6,206 nucleotides of DNA, from the NCBI GenBank assembly GCA_944391265.1, contig CALXSX010000040.1:1-6206 (forward strand), written 5' to 3'. Shown here one piece after another: positions 1 to 6,161 of this stretch (position 1 is its first letter; every line of letters starts with the position of its first letter). The notes beneath the pieces are model-generated. The model was given only the letters and a program-made list of their open reading frames with translations, searched no databases and had not been told where the DNA came from. Source of the stretch: an uncultured Clostridia bacterium. GTDB lineage: Bacteria; Bacillota; Clostridia; UBA1381. The position numbers were made by a program, and so were the translations under genes.

Positions 1-796
1 GTATATCATAAACTTAAAATCAGATGTGATTTTACTCGGCGGTATTCCCGTCATCTTTTTGAAAACTCTGTTGAACTGACGTATGGTATTAAACCCACAA
101 AGCGAGGCTATGTCAGTTATTTTTTTCGCCTGTTTTTATAAGCTCTACTGCCTTTTCAATTCTGACAGTGTTTAAGTACTCAGTAAACGTAATTCCTGAA
201 AGTGCAAAAAATACCCTTGAAAAATACGCTTCTGAATAACCCATATATTTTGCTGCCAGAGAAAAATTTATTTCTTGATAGTTTTTATCAATCTCGTTTA
301 AAAGCCGCTGATATAGTATAAGGAGCTGGTTACTCCCGACTGTATTCTCTTCGTTTTTTTCATTTCTGAAAATGTCTATTATAAGCGAAAGAAATTCCGC
401 TGACACCTTCTTTTCGTAAAACGGAGGAGTCAGTCTCAGTTCATTTTTAATTGAATCATAAAATTTGTCTATATTGTATTTCCCTGAAAGCAGCGGAGAC
501 AGAAGTTTTCTTTTCATGGGGATGTTGGCGGCAAGCCTGTTGTCAAAAATGATAATTGTGCATATACCGCCTACAGCGCTGTTTATGTAATGGATGTCGC
601 CGCCGCTGCATAAAAAGCAGCTGCCTTCCTCGGCCTGATAAATTTTTCCATTGATTCCTATTGACGCCTGGCCGCAGTTTATAAATATAAGCTCTGATTC
701 ATTATGCCAGTGAGCAAGATTCTGAAGGGAGTCATATTTTCCAGCCCATACAGGTATGTTGTTGTCATAACTCCTTTTTTCGTATTTGGCAAGCAT
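1..796 (-). CDS. AraC/XylS-family transcriptional regulator, frameshifted and 3'-partial
   Basis: This is a cytoplasmic DNA-binding regulator divergent from araBDA and probably its activator. The N-terminal part is a cupin-like sensor: an HWHNESELIF segment near residue 30 and glycine-rich beta turns through about residue 75. Two helix-turn-helix motifs follow in the AraC manner. The first, around residues 178-205 (SLAAKYMGYSEAYFSRVFF), is in the opening frame. That frame stops at 113-115 after TGEKNN. Reading on from 120 in the +1 frame gives ITDIASLCGFNTIRQFNRVF and KKMTGIPPSK, the classic second motif, open to the window edge. One A fewer in the A7 run at 120-126 would give one continuous protein of at least 265 residues. 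I prefer the ATG at 796 to the GTG at 805, because GGCGGTG sits at a better distance from the ATG. The family is certain. Arabinose as the effector is inferred from position. Whether the break is real, an error, or a switch cannot be told here. Confidence 0.88.
120..126 (-). other. A7 homopolymer at the frameshift in the AraC-type regulator
   Basis: On the coding strand, seven consecutive A residues lie in the codons GAA AAA AAT, and the frame then ends at TGA (115-113). The downstream frame encoding the second helix-turn-helix starts at the ATA codon at 120-118. A net +1 shift, or loss of one A, joins the two parts exactly. A sequencing or assembly error, a contraction/expansion mutation, or slippage during transcription are all possible. 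A -1 shift at this run leads straight to a TAA stop, so the usual bacterial -1 programmed frameshift does not fit. Confidence 0.85.
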
Positions 797-826
797 GTGT
801 TTCACCGCCCTGCTTAGTTTTCTGTA

Positions 827-855
827 ATTATATCACAGATGACAACAAATGTCCA
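827..855 (-). promoter_or_regulatory. Sigma-A-type promoter of the divergent AraC-family regulator
   Basis: On the minus strand, a -35 box TGGACA (855-850) and a perfect -10 box TATAAT (832-827) are separated by 17 bp. Transcription would start near 820, about 24 bases before the preferred ATG at 796. One TGACAACA repeat (840-847) lies inside the spacer, so a regulator bound there would block this promoter. This fits the autorepression common in AraC-type divergent systems, but that part is inference. Confidence 0.75.
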
Positions 856-874
856 TAAGCTGACAACATAATTC
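838..874 (+). promoter_or_regulatory. Twin direct repeats, probable AraC-type operator half-sites
   Basis: The octamer TGACAACA occurs at 840-847 and again at 861-868, in the same orientation and exactly 21 bp apart, two helical turns. Widening the comparison to 838-853 and 859-874 gives 12 of 16 identical positions (G-N-TGACAACA-N-A-N-N-TC). Direct repeats at this spacing are how AraC-family dimers are known to bind activator sites such as araI1-I2. The upstream copy lies in the spacer of the divergent regulator promoter, and the downstream copy ends next to the predicted araB -35 region. This layout could serve activation of araBDA and autoregulation together. The repeats are seen; the protein that binds them is inferred. 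Confidence 0.65.
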
Positions 875-903
875 TTTAATTATTCTTCAATTTTAAGTAA
901 AAT
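875..903 (+). promoter_or_regulatory. Weak, probably activator-dependent promoter of araBDA
   Basis: A -10 candidate TAAAAT (898-903) lies 17 bp from a poor -35 TTTAAT (875-880), giving a start near 910 and a leader of about 27 bases. A second -10 candidate, TACAAT (911-916), would place the start almost at the Shine-Dalgarno and lacks a good -35. Absence of a consensus -35, next to a 21-bp direct repeat, is what an activator-dependent promoter looks like. The choice between the two boxes is uncertain. Confidence 0.45.
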
Positions 904-923
904 ATTTTTATACAATACAAACA

Positions 924-931
924 GGGAGGAG
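924..931 (+). promoter_or_regulatory. araB ribosome binding site
   Basis: GGGAGGAG ends five bases before the ATG at 937. It is a near-complete anti-16S match, which fixes the araB start and implies strong translation once the operon is transcribed. Confidence 0.85.
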
Positions 932-936
932 AACAC

Positions 937-2598
937 ATGTCAAAATACAGTATAGGTGTCGATTTCGGAAGCTTATCGGGCAGAGCTGTTATAGTCGATC
1001 TTGATACGGGAGAAGAAAAAGCTGTCAGTGTATATGAATATCCGCACGCAGTTATGGACAGGTTTCTTCCGTGCGGCAGGAAGCTCGGCGTTGATTACGC
1101 CCTGCAGCACCCGGCTGATTATCTTGAGGTATTCAGTCACACTATTCCGGATGTTATGAAGAAGGCAGATGTCTCGGCAGATGATGTTGTCGGAGTGGGA
1201 ATTGACTTTACTGCCTGCACCATACTTCCGGTAAAATCTGACGGAACACCACTTTGCTTTATAGACAAGTACAAAAGTGAGCCTCATGCGTATGTCAAGC
1301 TTTGGAAGCATCATGCCGCTCAGGCTCAGGCAAACGAAGTTAACAGCGTTGCCGATAAAATGGGAGAGAAGTGGATAAAAAGATACGGCGGAAAGATATC
1401 CAGTGAATGGATGTTCCCAAAAGTTCTGCAAATACTTGAGGAAAACAAGGAAATTTACGATGAAACTGACAGATTCCTCGAAGCTGCTGACTGGGTTGTA
1501 TGGCAGCTTACCGGCACGGAGTCTCATAATTCCTGCACAGCAGGGTACAAGGCCATGTGGCATAAAAGGGATGGGTATCCGTCAAAGGCGTATTTTAAGG
1601 CTCTGAACCCTGCAATGGAAAACATAATCGGCACGAAAATATCTGACGACATTGTTCCTATAGGCTCTAAGGCAGGAGAGATAACAGAGTCTGCATCAAA
1701 GCTTACAGGCCTTAACGTCGGTACTGCCGTAGCGGTAGCGAATGTTGATGCTCATGTAGCTGTCCCCGCCGTAGGCATAACGGAAAGCGGCAAAATGCTT
1801 ATGATAATGGGAACATCTACCTGTCATATTTTGATGGGTGATGAAGAAAAGACTGTTCCCGGGATGTGCGGGGTTGTTGAGGACGGTGTCCTGCCGGGAT
1901 TTTTCGGTTACGAGGCAGGTCAGTCATGCGTCGGAGATCATTTTGACTGGTTTGTTAAAAACTGCGTTCCGGCAGAATACAAAAAGCAGGCAGAAGATGA
2001 AGGTATAAGCATACATAAATTTCTGAGGGAAAAGGCAAAGAAACTTAATCCCGGTGAGAGTGGACTCGTTGCTCTCGACTGGTGGAACGGAAACAGGAGC
2101 GTTCTCGTTGATGTTGACCTTACAGGAGTAATGCTCGGTCTGACACTTGCGACAAAGCCCGAAGAGATTTACAGAGCGCTTATAGGGGCAACGGCATACG
2201 GTACTAAGATGATAATTGAGACATTTGAGGAAAACGGTGTCCCTGTAAATGAGCTTTATGCTGCCGGAGGAATAGCTGAAAAAGACGAGATGATGATGCA
2301 GATATATGCCGATGTCACGGGCAAAAGCATCAAAATTTCCGCTTCAGCGCAGACTCCAGCTCTCGGAAGTGCAGTATTCGGCGCCGCAGCAGGCGGTTAT
2401 TTTGCGTCAGCAGCTGAGGCCGCTTCAGTTCTCGGAAAGGTAAAGGATAAGGTGTATGTGCCGGTACCGGAGCATACGGAGATTTATGAAAAGCTTTATG
2501 CTGAATACAAGCTCCTGCACGATTACTTTGGCAGAGGCGAAAATGACGTTATGAAAAGGCTTAAAAAGATAAAGAAGGAGGCTCAAAGCCATGCTTGA
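937..2598 (+). CDS. araB: L-ribulokinase
   Basis: This cytoplasmic FGGY-family sugar kinase transfers phosphate from ATP to L-ribulose, giving L-ribulose 5-phosphate, the second step of arabinose use. At 553 residues it matches the usual ribulokinase length (about 550-570). The N-terminal nucleotide-binding loop GVDFGSLSGR is at residues 7-16, GIDFTACTILPV at 88-99, SSEWMFPK at 155-162 and CTAGYKAMW at 200-208. NVDAHV (269-274) carries Asp271, the likely catalytic base. MGTSTCH (291-297) and GGIAEKD (444-450) belong to the ATP-binding C-terminal lobe. The SSEWMFPK and TAGYKAMW blocks, and araD/araA beside it, favour ribulokinase over xylulokinase or glycerol kinase. It is the first gene of the operon, and its last eight bases overlap the araD start. 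No truncation or missing key motif is seen. Confidence 0.96.
   Translation: MSKYSIGVDFGSLSGRAVIVDLDTGEEKAVSVYEYPHAVMDRFLPCGRKLGVDYALQHPADYLEVFSHTIPDVMKKADVSADDVVGVGIDFTACTILPVKSDGTPLCFIDKYKSEPHAYVKLWKHHAAQAQANEVNSVADKMGEKWIKRYGGKISSEWMFPKVLQILEENKEIYDETDRFLEAADWVVWQLTGTESHNSCTAGYKAMWHKRDGYPSKAYFKALNPAMENIIGTKISDDIVPIGSKAGEITESASKLTGLNVGTAVAVANVDAHVAVPAVGITESGKMLMIMGTSTCHILMGDEEKTVPGMCGVVEDGVLPGFFGYEAGQSCVGDHFDWFVKNCVPAEYKKQAEDEGISIHKFLREKAKKLNPGESGLVALDWWNGNRSVLVDVDLTGVMLGLTLATKPEEIYRALIGATAYGTKMIIETFEENGVPVNELYAAGGIAEKDEMMMQIYADVTGKSIKISASAQTPALGSAVFGAAAGGYFASAAEAASVLGKVKDKVYVPVPEHTEIYEKLYAEYKLLHDYFGRGENDVMKRLKKIKKEAQSHA
2575..2581 (+). promoter_or_regulatory. araD ribosome binding site inside araB
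   Basis: AAGGAGG lies within the last codons of araB, nine bases before the araD ATG at 2591. With the ATGCTTGA overlap of araD start and araB stop, this suggests that ribosomes finishing araB can re-initiate on araD. Confidence 0.8.
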
Positions 2599-3280
2599 AA
2601 AGCTTAAACAGGAAGTGTACAAGGCTAATATGCTGCTTCCTGAGTACAAGCTGATAACTTTTACATGGGGTAATGTTTCAGCAATCGACAGGGAAAGCGG
2701 GTTTGTTGTAATTAAGCCGTCAGGAGTCAGCTATGACGAGCTTAAGCCGGAGAATATGACGGTAGTAGACCTTGACGGCAACGTAGTTGACGGGAAGTAC
2801 AGACCGTCAATCGATACTCCTACGCACGTTGAGCTTTACAAGGCGTTTCCTGAGGTTGGCGGAATAGTACACACTCATTCAAGATTTGCCACGTCGTTTG
2901 CTCAGGCGCTTATGCCTGTGCCGGCATACGGAACAACTCACGCGGATTATTTTTTCGGTGATGTTCCCTGCACAAGGCTATTGAAGGAGGACGAGGTAAA
3001 AACCGATTACGAAAAGAATACGGGCAAAGCAATAATAGAAACTTTCAGTTACAGAGATGAAATGGCAGTACCGGCTGTTGTCGTAGCAAATCACGGACCG
3101 TTTGCCTGGGGGAAGAATGCTAAGGATGCGGTAATGAATGCCGCAGTTTTGGAAGAGGTTTCGTACATGGCTTTGAATACAAAGCTGTTAAACAAGCAGG
3201 CATGTGCAATAAATCAGTATATTTTGGATAAACACTATTACAGAAAACACGGAAAGGATGCTTATTATGGACAAAAATAA
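2591..3280 (+). CDS. araD: L-ribulose-5-phosphate 4-epimerase
   Basis: This cytoplasmic zinc enzyme of the class II aldolase/epimerase family turns L-ribulose 5-phosphate into D-xylulose 5-phosphate by a retro-aldol mechanism, completing arabinose entry into pentose phosphate metabolism. At 229 residues it is close to the E. coli enzyme (231) and aligns by eye along its whole length. TWGNVSAIDR is at residues 25-34 and KPSGVSY at 42-48. The zinc ligands are visible as His94 and His96 in GIVHTHSR and His168 in NHGPFAWGKN. Asp75 (SIDTPTH) and Asp119 (THADYF) are the conserved acidic residues, and Tyr226 in the C-terminal AYYGQ matches the catalytic tyrosine of E. coli. Conserved active-site residues and the ara context separate it from fuculose-phosphate aldolase. 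It overlaps araB by 8 bases and araA by 14. Confidence 0.96.
   Translation: MLEKLKQEVYKANMLLPEYKLITFTWGNVSAIDRESGFVVIKPSGVSYDELKPENMTVVDLDGNVVDGKYRPSIDTPTHVELYKAFPEVGGIVHTHSRFATSFAQALMPVPAYGTTHADYFFGDVPCTRLLKEDEVKTDYEKNTGKAIIETFSYRDEMAVPAVVVANHGPFAWGKNAKDAVMNAAVLEEVSYMALNTKLLNKQACAINQYILDKHYYRKHGKDAYYGQK
3253..3258 (+). promoter_or_regulatory. araA ribosome binding site that decides the start
   Basis: AAAGGA ends eight bases before the ATG at 3267. It overlaps an earlier in-frame ATG at 3258, which it therefore cannot serve. The start at 3267 is preferred, giving 486 rather than 489 residues. Confidence 0.7.
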
Positions 3281-4727
3281 AGAGGTTTGGTTTGTGACGG
3301 GAAGTCAGCATTTGTACGGTGATGATGCTCTTAGGGAGGTTGCCGCACATTCAAAGGAGATTGTTGCGTACCTTGACGAGCATGCGGTGTGCAGAATAGT
3401 CTGGAAGGAAACCGTTACAACATCTGAGGGCATAGCGGCTGTTATGAGAGATGCCAACGCATGCAGAAACTGTATCGGAATTATCACGTGGATGCATACG
3501 TTTTCACCGTCTAAGATGTGGATAAACGGGCTTTCAATACTGAACAAGCCCGTGCTTCATCTTCACACGCAGTACAACGAAAAACTGCCGTATGAAAGCA
3601 TTGACATGGACTTTATGAACCTGAACCAATCAGCACGCGGCGACAGAGAGCATGGATTTATATATGCGTGCATGAGAAAGAGGAGAAAGGTAGTAGTAGG
3701 CTACTGGAAAGACAGTGAAACGATTGATTCAATCAACGTGTGGATAAGGGCGGCTATAGGCTTTGACATTTCAAGGAGTCTTAAGGTTTGTCGTTTCGGA
3801 GATAACATGAGAAGCGTTGCCGTTACTGACGGAAACAAGGTAAGCGCTCAGATAAAATTCGGCTGGACGGTGGATTATTACGGGATAGGCGACCTTGTGG
3901 AAGAGATAAATGCTGTTTCAGACGAACAGGTTGAGAAGCTGTTTGACGAGTATAAGGAAAAATATGAGATTGTAACTGACAATATAGATTCAATAAAAGA
4001 ACAGGCAAAGTATGAGATTGCGCTTGAGAAGTTCTTAAACGACAGAGACGCTGAGTCGTTCACAACGAACTTTGAGGACCTTCACGGATTAAGGCAGCTT
4101 CCCGGTCTCGCCGCTCAGAGGCTTATGGGCAAGGGATATGGATTCGGAGCGGAAGGTGACTGGAAGACAGCTGCTATGACAAGGATAATGAAGGCTATGT
4201 CTGACAATAAGTCAACGGCATTTATGGAGGATTATACATATAACCTTGAAAAGGGAAATGAAATGATTCTCGGCGCGCATATGCTTGAGGTTTGCCCGAC
4301 CGTTGCTGAAGGAAGCATAAGAATCGATGTTCAGCCGCTCGGAATAGGAGGTAAAGAGCCTCCTGCAAGAATGTTGTTTGATGCAAAAAGCGGAAGCGCT
4401 GTAGCGGTTTCGCTAATCGACCTCGGCGACAGGTTCAGGATAATTGCGGCTGAGGTGGAATCTATGAAAGCTCTGCAAAAAATGCCTAATCTCCCGGTAG
4501 CAGGCGTTATGTGGGAGCCTATGCCAGATTTCAAAAGCGGCGTAAAAGCACGGCTTCTTGCCGGAGGCGCCCATCATACCGTGCTGAGCTATGAGCTTAC
4601 TACAGAGCATATAGCAGACTTTGCGAGAATGGCTGATATAGAGTGTGTTATCATAGACAAAAACACCGATATAAGCAAGTTTGAAAATGAGCTTATGATA
4701 GGCGATATTGTATGGAGCAGAAGATGA
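3267..4727 (+). CDS. araA: L-arabinose isomerase
   Basis: This cytoplasmic, metal-dependent enzyme converts L-arabinose to L-ribulose, the first step of the pathway, although its gene comes last in the operon. The 486 residues from the ATG at 3267 fit the family (about 475-500). The N-terminus VWFVTGSQHLYG (residues 7-18) is the family signature, followed by ITWMHTFSPSKMWI (73-86) and LHLHTQYN (97-104). Residues known to bind the metal and drive catalysis are visible: Glu296 in GFGAEGDWK, Glu321 in MEDYTYN, His338 in LGAHMLEVCP and the His436-His437 pair in LAGGAHHTVLSYEL. An ATG at 3258 would add three residues but has no usable ribosome binding site. The start lies inside araD (14-base overlap), and the gene ends with tandem TGA stops (4725-4730) just before a terminator. 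Substrate identity is secure from these motifs and neighbours; side activity on D-galactose is common in the family but cannot be judged here. Confidence 0.96.
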   Translation: MDKNKEVWFVTGSQHLYGDDALREVAAHSKEIVAYLDEHAVCRIVWKETVTTSEGIAAVMRDANACRNCIGIITWMHTFSPSKMWINGLSILNKPVLHLHTQYNEKLPYESIDMDFMNLNQSARGDREHGFIYACMRKRRKVVVGYWKDSETIDSINVWIRAAIGFDISRSLKVCRFGDNMRSVAVTDGNKVSAQIKFGWTVDYYGIGDLVEEINAVSDEQVEKLFDEYKEKYEIVTDNIDSIKEQAKYEIALEKFLNDRDAESFTTNFEDLHGLRQLPGLAAQRLMGKGYGFGAEGDWKTAAMTRIMKAMSDNKSTAFMEDYTYNLEKGNEMILGAHMLEVCPTVAEGSIRIDVQPLGIGGKEPPARMLFDAKSGSAVAVSLIDLGDRFRIIAAEVESMKALQKMPNLPVAGVMWEPMPDFKSGVKARLLAGGAHHTVLSYELTTEHIADFARMADIECVIIDKNTDISKFENELMIGDIVWSRR

Positions 4728-4739
4728 TGAAAAAATCAA

Positions 4740-4778
4740 AACGAGGCTGTAAGTGAATTTACAGCCTCGTTATTTTTT
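4740..4778 (+). terminator. Intrinsic terminator of the araBDA operon
   Basis: A perfect inverted repeat with 13-bp arms (4740-4752 and 4759-4771, core ACGAGGCTGTAA) and a six-base loop GTGAAT is followed by six T (4773-4778). It begins 12 bases after the araA stop. The A-rich flank on the left would give a T-rich tract on the other strand, so some bidirectional activity is possible, although no converging gene is present. Confidence 0.93.
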
Positions 4779-4873
4779 GCTTGCTTACGAGAAATAACAG
4801 CCTTTAAGCGTGGGTTTTTTTCAGCAGAAACTCTTAGTCAAATTTCATGTTATAAGATAATCGTTTTGAAATG

Positions 4874-4920
4874 TCTATTGCTTATAGAAAATATGATTCT
4901 ATACTTGACAGGCATAGAAT
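4874..4920 (+). promoter_or_regulatory. Array of TCTAT/ATAGA half-sites, probable LysR operator
   Basis: Four half-sites alternate in orientation: TCTAT (4874-4878), ATAGA (4884-4888), TCTAT (4898-4902) and ATAGA (4914-4918). The right pair extends to a perfect 7-bp dyad, ATTCTAT-N11-ATAGAAT (4896-4920), which fits the T-N11-A form of LysR-type binding boxes. It covers the -35 box of the LysR gene, suggesting autorepression. The left pair (spacing 5) could be a secondary contact site. The repeats are directly seen; the binding protein is inferred from adjacency. Confidence 0.55.
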
Positions 4921-4933
4921 GTCATGATACAAT
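4905..4933 (+). promoter_or_regulatory. Promoter of the LysR-type regulator gene
   Basis: A perfect -35 TTGACA (4905-4910) and a -10 TACAAT (4928-4933) are 17 bp apart. Transcription would begin near 4940, about 29 bases before the ATG. As the araBDA terminator lies upstream, the LysR gene is a separate transcription unit. Confidence 0.85.
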
Positions 4934-4968
4934 TACATTAAAATCCTAATGGGGAGGGCATAGCGAAT

Positions 4969-5847
4969 ATGGAAATATGGGTTCTGAAATACTTTCTTGC
5001 GATAGCAAGAGAGGAAAATATATCAGCAGCGGCAGAAAGTCTGCACGTGACACAGCCTACATTGTCAAGGCAGCTGAAGGATCTTGAAGATGAGCTCGGA
5101 AAGGTGTTGTTTATAAGAGGAAACAGACGAATATCCCTTACCGACGAAGGAATGATACTGCGTAAAAGGGCTGAGGAGATAATAAGCCTTGTTGAAAAAA
5201 CAGAAACGGAAATAATAGATTCAGATGATAATGTCATCGGAGATGTGTATATCGGCGGCGGAGAGACTGAGGGAATGAGGACAATTGCTAAGGCGGCAAA
5301 GCACCTTTCTGATGAAGGGTATAACATATGCTATCATATAATAAGCGGAAACGCTACAGAGATTTCGGAGAAAATAGATAAAGGACTTCTTGATTTCGGT
5401 GTGTTTATAGAGGCGGACAATCTCCAGAAGTACGAGTCAATACGCCTGCCGCACAGAGATGTATGGGGAGTTTTGATGAGGAAGGATTCAGAACTTGCGA
5501 AAAAGGATAAAATATTTTCCTCAGATTTGTGGGATTTGCCTCTGATTGTTTCGCGGCAGGTCTCAGAGGGCAACAACCTCGGCTGGATGAAGGGCGGAAG
5601 AGAGCATCTGCGCATTGCGGCGACATATAATCTCTTATACAATGCCACGCTCATGGTGGCAGAGGGAGTCGGCTATGCCATTTGCCTTGAAAATCTTGCC
5701 CGTACAGATGACAACAGTCCGCTTTGCTTTAAGCCGTTGGTACCCGTCAGTACGGCAAATCTTGATATGGCATGGAAGCGTTATCAGGTGATGTCAAAGC
5801 CTGCCGAGCTGTTTCTTAACAAGGTAAGGGAGCTTATATCAACATAA
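4969..5847 (+). CDS. LysR-family transcriptional regulator
   Basis: This cytoplasmic DNA-binding regulator of 292 residues has the normal length for the family. The N-terminal winged helix-turn-helix spans about residues 1-60, with the recognition region NISAAAESLHVTQPTLSRQL at 17-36, then the usual LFIRGNRRISLTDEG stretch (47-61). A linker helix rich in Glu and Lys follows (62-85). The rest (about 90-292) is a periplasmic-binding-protein-like effector domain of the LysR_substrate type, with GDVYIGGGE at 91-99 and VAEGVGYAICL at 230-240. The start at 4969 is backed by GGGGAGGG at 4951-4958. Its ligand and targets cannot be read from the sequence. It is on the same strand as araBDA but separated by a strong terminator and has its own promoter, so a role in arabinose control is not implied. 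The half-site array overlapping its promoter suggests autoregulation. A target downstream at the right edge is possible but unsupported. Confidence 0.93.
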   Translation: MEIWVLKYFLAIAREENISAAAESLHVTQPTLSRQLKDLEDELGKVLFIRGNRRISLTDEGMILRKRAEEIISLVEKTETEIIDSDDNVIGDVYIGGGETEGMRTIAKAAKHLSDEGYNICYHIISGNATEISEKIDKGLLDFGVFIEADNLQKYESIRLPHRDVWGVLMRKDSELAKKDKIFSSDLWDLPLIVSRQVSEGNNLGWMKGGREHLRIAATYNLLYNATLMVAEGVGYAICLENLARTDDNSPLCFKPLVPVSTANLDMAWKRYQVMSKPAELFLNKVRELIST

Positions 5848-6005
5848 AACCGAGCTTTTTTATGATAACATAAATGAAGCTGTGTGCTTATCGCCGCAGA
5901 AAGGATATGTATATAAACGCCGTATTTTGTCAGGTTCTAATTTTCAGTATTGCCGACTAAGTCAGTATATTCGTTTTGGGCATAGTTAAATATAAATTAT
6001 AGGTA
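5848..6005. other. Intergenic stretch without a recognisable gene
   Basis: Between the LysR stop and the next promoter I see no convincing coding region. A T6 run follows the stop (5859-5864 region), but only a weak AGCT-based stem precedes it, so a terminator is not called. TCAGTAT occurs twice (5944-5950 and 5962-5968), 18 bp apart, with no clear meaning. The DNA is AT-rich toward 6000, as expected upstream of a promoter. Confidence 0.5.
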
Positions 6006-6006
6006 T

Positions 6007-6035
6007 TGGACATTTTTCACATTGGAGGGTATAAT
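6007..6035 (+). promoter_or_regulatory. Promoter of the secreted-protein gene at the right edge
   Basis: TGGACA (6007-6012) and TATAAT (6030-6035) are 17 bp apart, a near-consensus sigma-A-type promoter with the same two boxes and spacing as the AraC-type regulator promoter at 827-855. Transcription should start near 6042, leaving a leader of about 120 nt before the ATG at 6162. Confidence 0.8.
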
Positions 6036-6041
6036 AAAATT

Positions 6042-6161
6042 ATGACCACAGCAAAGATGTCCCCTGCCTCTATAGGCGGCAGGTGCCATTTAAGCAGGAG
6101 TTTTAATCTCCGCAAGCAAATAGGAGCGTTGCTCAGATTAAAAAAAAACAGGAGAGAGGTT
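6042..6161 (+). promoter_or_regulatory. Long 5' leader with several potential hairpins
   Basis: The predicted leader contains a hairpin with arms CCTGCC (6063-6068) and GGCAGG (6078-6083), extendable below an internal loop by AGATG (6055-6059) with CATTT (6087-6091). A second hairpin pairs GGAG (6097-6100) with CTCC (6108-6111). A competing 9-bp pairing joins TTTTAATCT (6101-6109) with AGATTAAAA (6135-6143), enclosing GAGC-GTT-GCTC (6124-6134). The second and third pairings share bases 6108-6109 and so exclude each other. AGGAGAGAGG (6150-6159) is the ribosome binding site. I recognise no known riboswitch core. The structures are by eye, with no energy calculation; a regulatory role is inference. 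Confidence 0.4.

Noticed and set aside
113..133. A AAA AAT as a -1 programmed frameshift heptamer in the regulator gene
   Set aside because: A -1 shift leads directly to a TAA codon. Only a +1 net shift reaches the second helix-turn-helix.
973..1563. Long minus-strand reading frame of 196 codons inside araB
   Set aside because: It lies antisense to a certain ribulokinase gene, has no ribosome binding site or recognisable domain, and is an effect of the araB codon pattern. The other antisense frames across araD, araA and the LysR gene fail for the same reasons.
4783..4817. A second terminator after araA (GCTTA/TAAGC, then a T run)
   Set aside because: The stem is only five AT-rich pairs around a 17-base loop, and the T run is separated from it by GTGGG.
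4871..4927. An 18-codon reading frame before the LysR gene
   Set aside because: It has no ribosome binding site and lies upstream of and across the LysR promoter, so it would not be on that transcript.
5907..5960. A 17-codon reading frame (MYINAVFCQVLIFSIAD) as a small protein or leader peptide
   Set aside because: The AAAGGA motif is almost touching the ATG, there is no promoter close by, and nothing links it to the next gene, whose promoter lies further downstream.
6043..6050. TGACCACA as a further copy of the TGACAACA operator motif
   Set aside because: It has one mismatch, is a single copy, and has no partner 21 bp away on either side.
6042..6161. A known riboswitch (c-di-GMP, TPP, cobalamin, glycine, fluoride, ZTP, THF) in the leader
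   Set aside because: None of the conserved core sequences of these classes as I know them is present.
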